Shown here in pieces: positions 63,761-64,000 of a stretch of 64,000 nt of DNA; position 1 is the first letter of the stretch; each line of letters begins with the position of its first letter. The position numbers and the translations under genes were made by a program. Source of the DNA: Lichenostomus cassidix (Eukaryota; Chordata; Aves; Passeriformes; Meliphagidae); assembly GCA_008360975.2 (NCBI GenBank), contig CM039210.1, positions 4,652,293 to 4,716,292 of the forward strand, given 5' to 3'. The notes below the pieces were generated by a model that had not been told where the DNA came from, ran no database searches, and saw only the letters and a list, made by a program, of their open reading frames with translations.

Positions 63761-64000
63761 TTCTTCTTTTTCCAAGAAAAAAAAAGTCCCTTTGAAATTA
63801 ACTGCTCAAAATTCTAGACCTATGAGGGGGCTAATATGTAGAATAAGAATCAAACTAAGTGAGGACCAAAGCTCAGGAGTTGGACAGTGCCCCCAGGGCA
63901 GGGTCGGCATTGGATATGTGGACACGGTGAAGTTTTACCCTTAGGATGGCAAGGTCGCCGTGCGTTAGGAACAATATTTCCCCACATTAGTGTTGTTCCT
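63761..64000. other. No gene seen at the right edge
   Basis: An open frame (63378-63944) spans repeat G and this stretch but shows no domain. The sequence continues beyond the window. Confidence 0.4.

Noticed and set aside
63378..63944. 188-aa plus-strand protein at the right edge
   Set aside because: It is not conserved in frame with the other copy of repeat G and has no recognisable domain.

Overview
The window looks like repeat-dense avian DNA, probably from a songbird. CR1 LINE pieces at 12333-13045, 18590-19075 and 57230-58235 point to a bird. The commonest LTR here (LTR-1) resembles zebra-finch LTRs as I remember them; that is recall, not a search. I found no host protein gene, tRNA gene or rRNA gene. 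Almost every readable protein is retroviral. Density and nesting this high would suit a W chromosome or a pericentromere, but that is inference.

Layout. (1) 1-12332: a decayed betaretrovirus-like provirus (ERV-beta, +; gag end, dUTPase-protease, pol, env, 3' LTR) broken by solo LTRs at 2604-3505, 3805-4234 and 5115-7365 (the last itself split by 6026-7353) and by a small tRNA-Trp-primed element (ERV-W, 8060-11274, -). (2) 12333-21488: CR1, several LTRs and env fragments. (3) 21489-29870: a young, nearly intact gamma-like provirus (ERV-A, +) with LTRs differing by about two substitutions, an open gag, a UGA readthrough site, pol with one stop, and an open env. It sits inside an older LTR (21027-29957). 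(4) 29958-35200: mostly LTRs. (5) 35200-56571: an ERVL-type provirus (ERV-L, -) opened by LTR-2b (35765-50860), which holds ERV-B (36826-50585, +), which holds ERV-P (38121-45949, -), which holds a solo LTR-1 (40728-41630). (6) 56572-64000: CR1, LTR-5 and LTR-6 copies, decayed relatives of ERV-A, and a repeat (G) also present inside ERV-B.

Target-site duplications (TSDs) fix most boundaries. LTR-1, LTR-2, LTR-6 and two single LTRs (37175-37936, 47473-48098) make 5-bp TSDs. LTR-3, ERV-W and three single LTRs (3805-4234, 19661-20257, 33575-33918) make 6-bp TSDs. LTR-4 (ERV-P) and LTR-7 (ERV-A/B) make 4-bp TSDs.

The most unusual structures are: an array of ten small hairpins shaped like tRNA T-arms in the ERV-A leader, also present in ERV-B; a UGA-CGG gag-pol junction with an H-type pseudoknot 8 nt downstream; a C2HC-finger reading frame between pol and env of ERV-P; a conserved 10-bp hairpin abutting the ERV-A/B polypurine tract; and two proviruses whose left LTRs start at an internal TG yet keep 4-bp TSDs.
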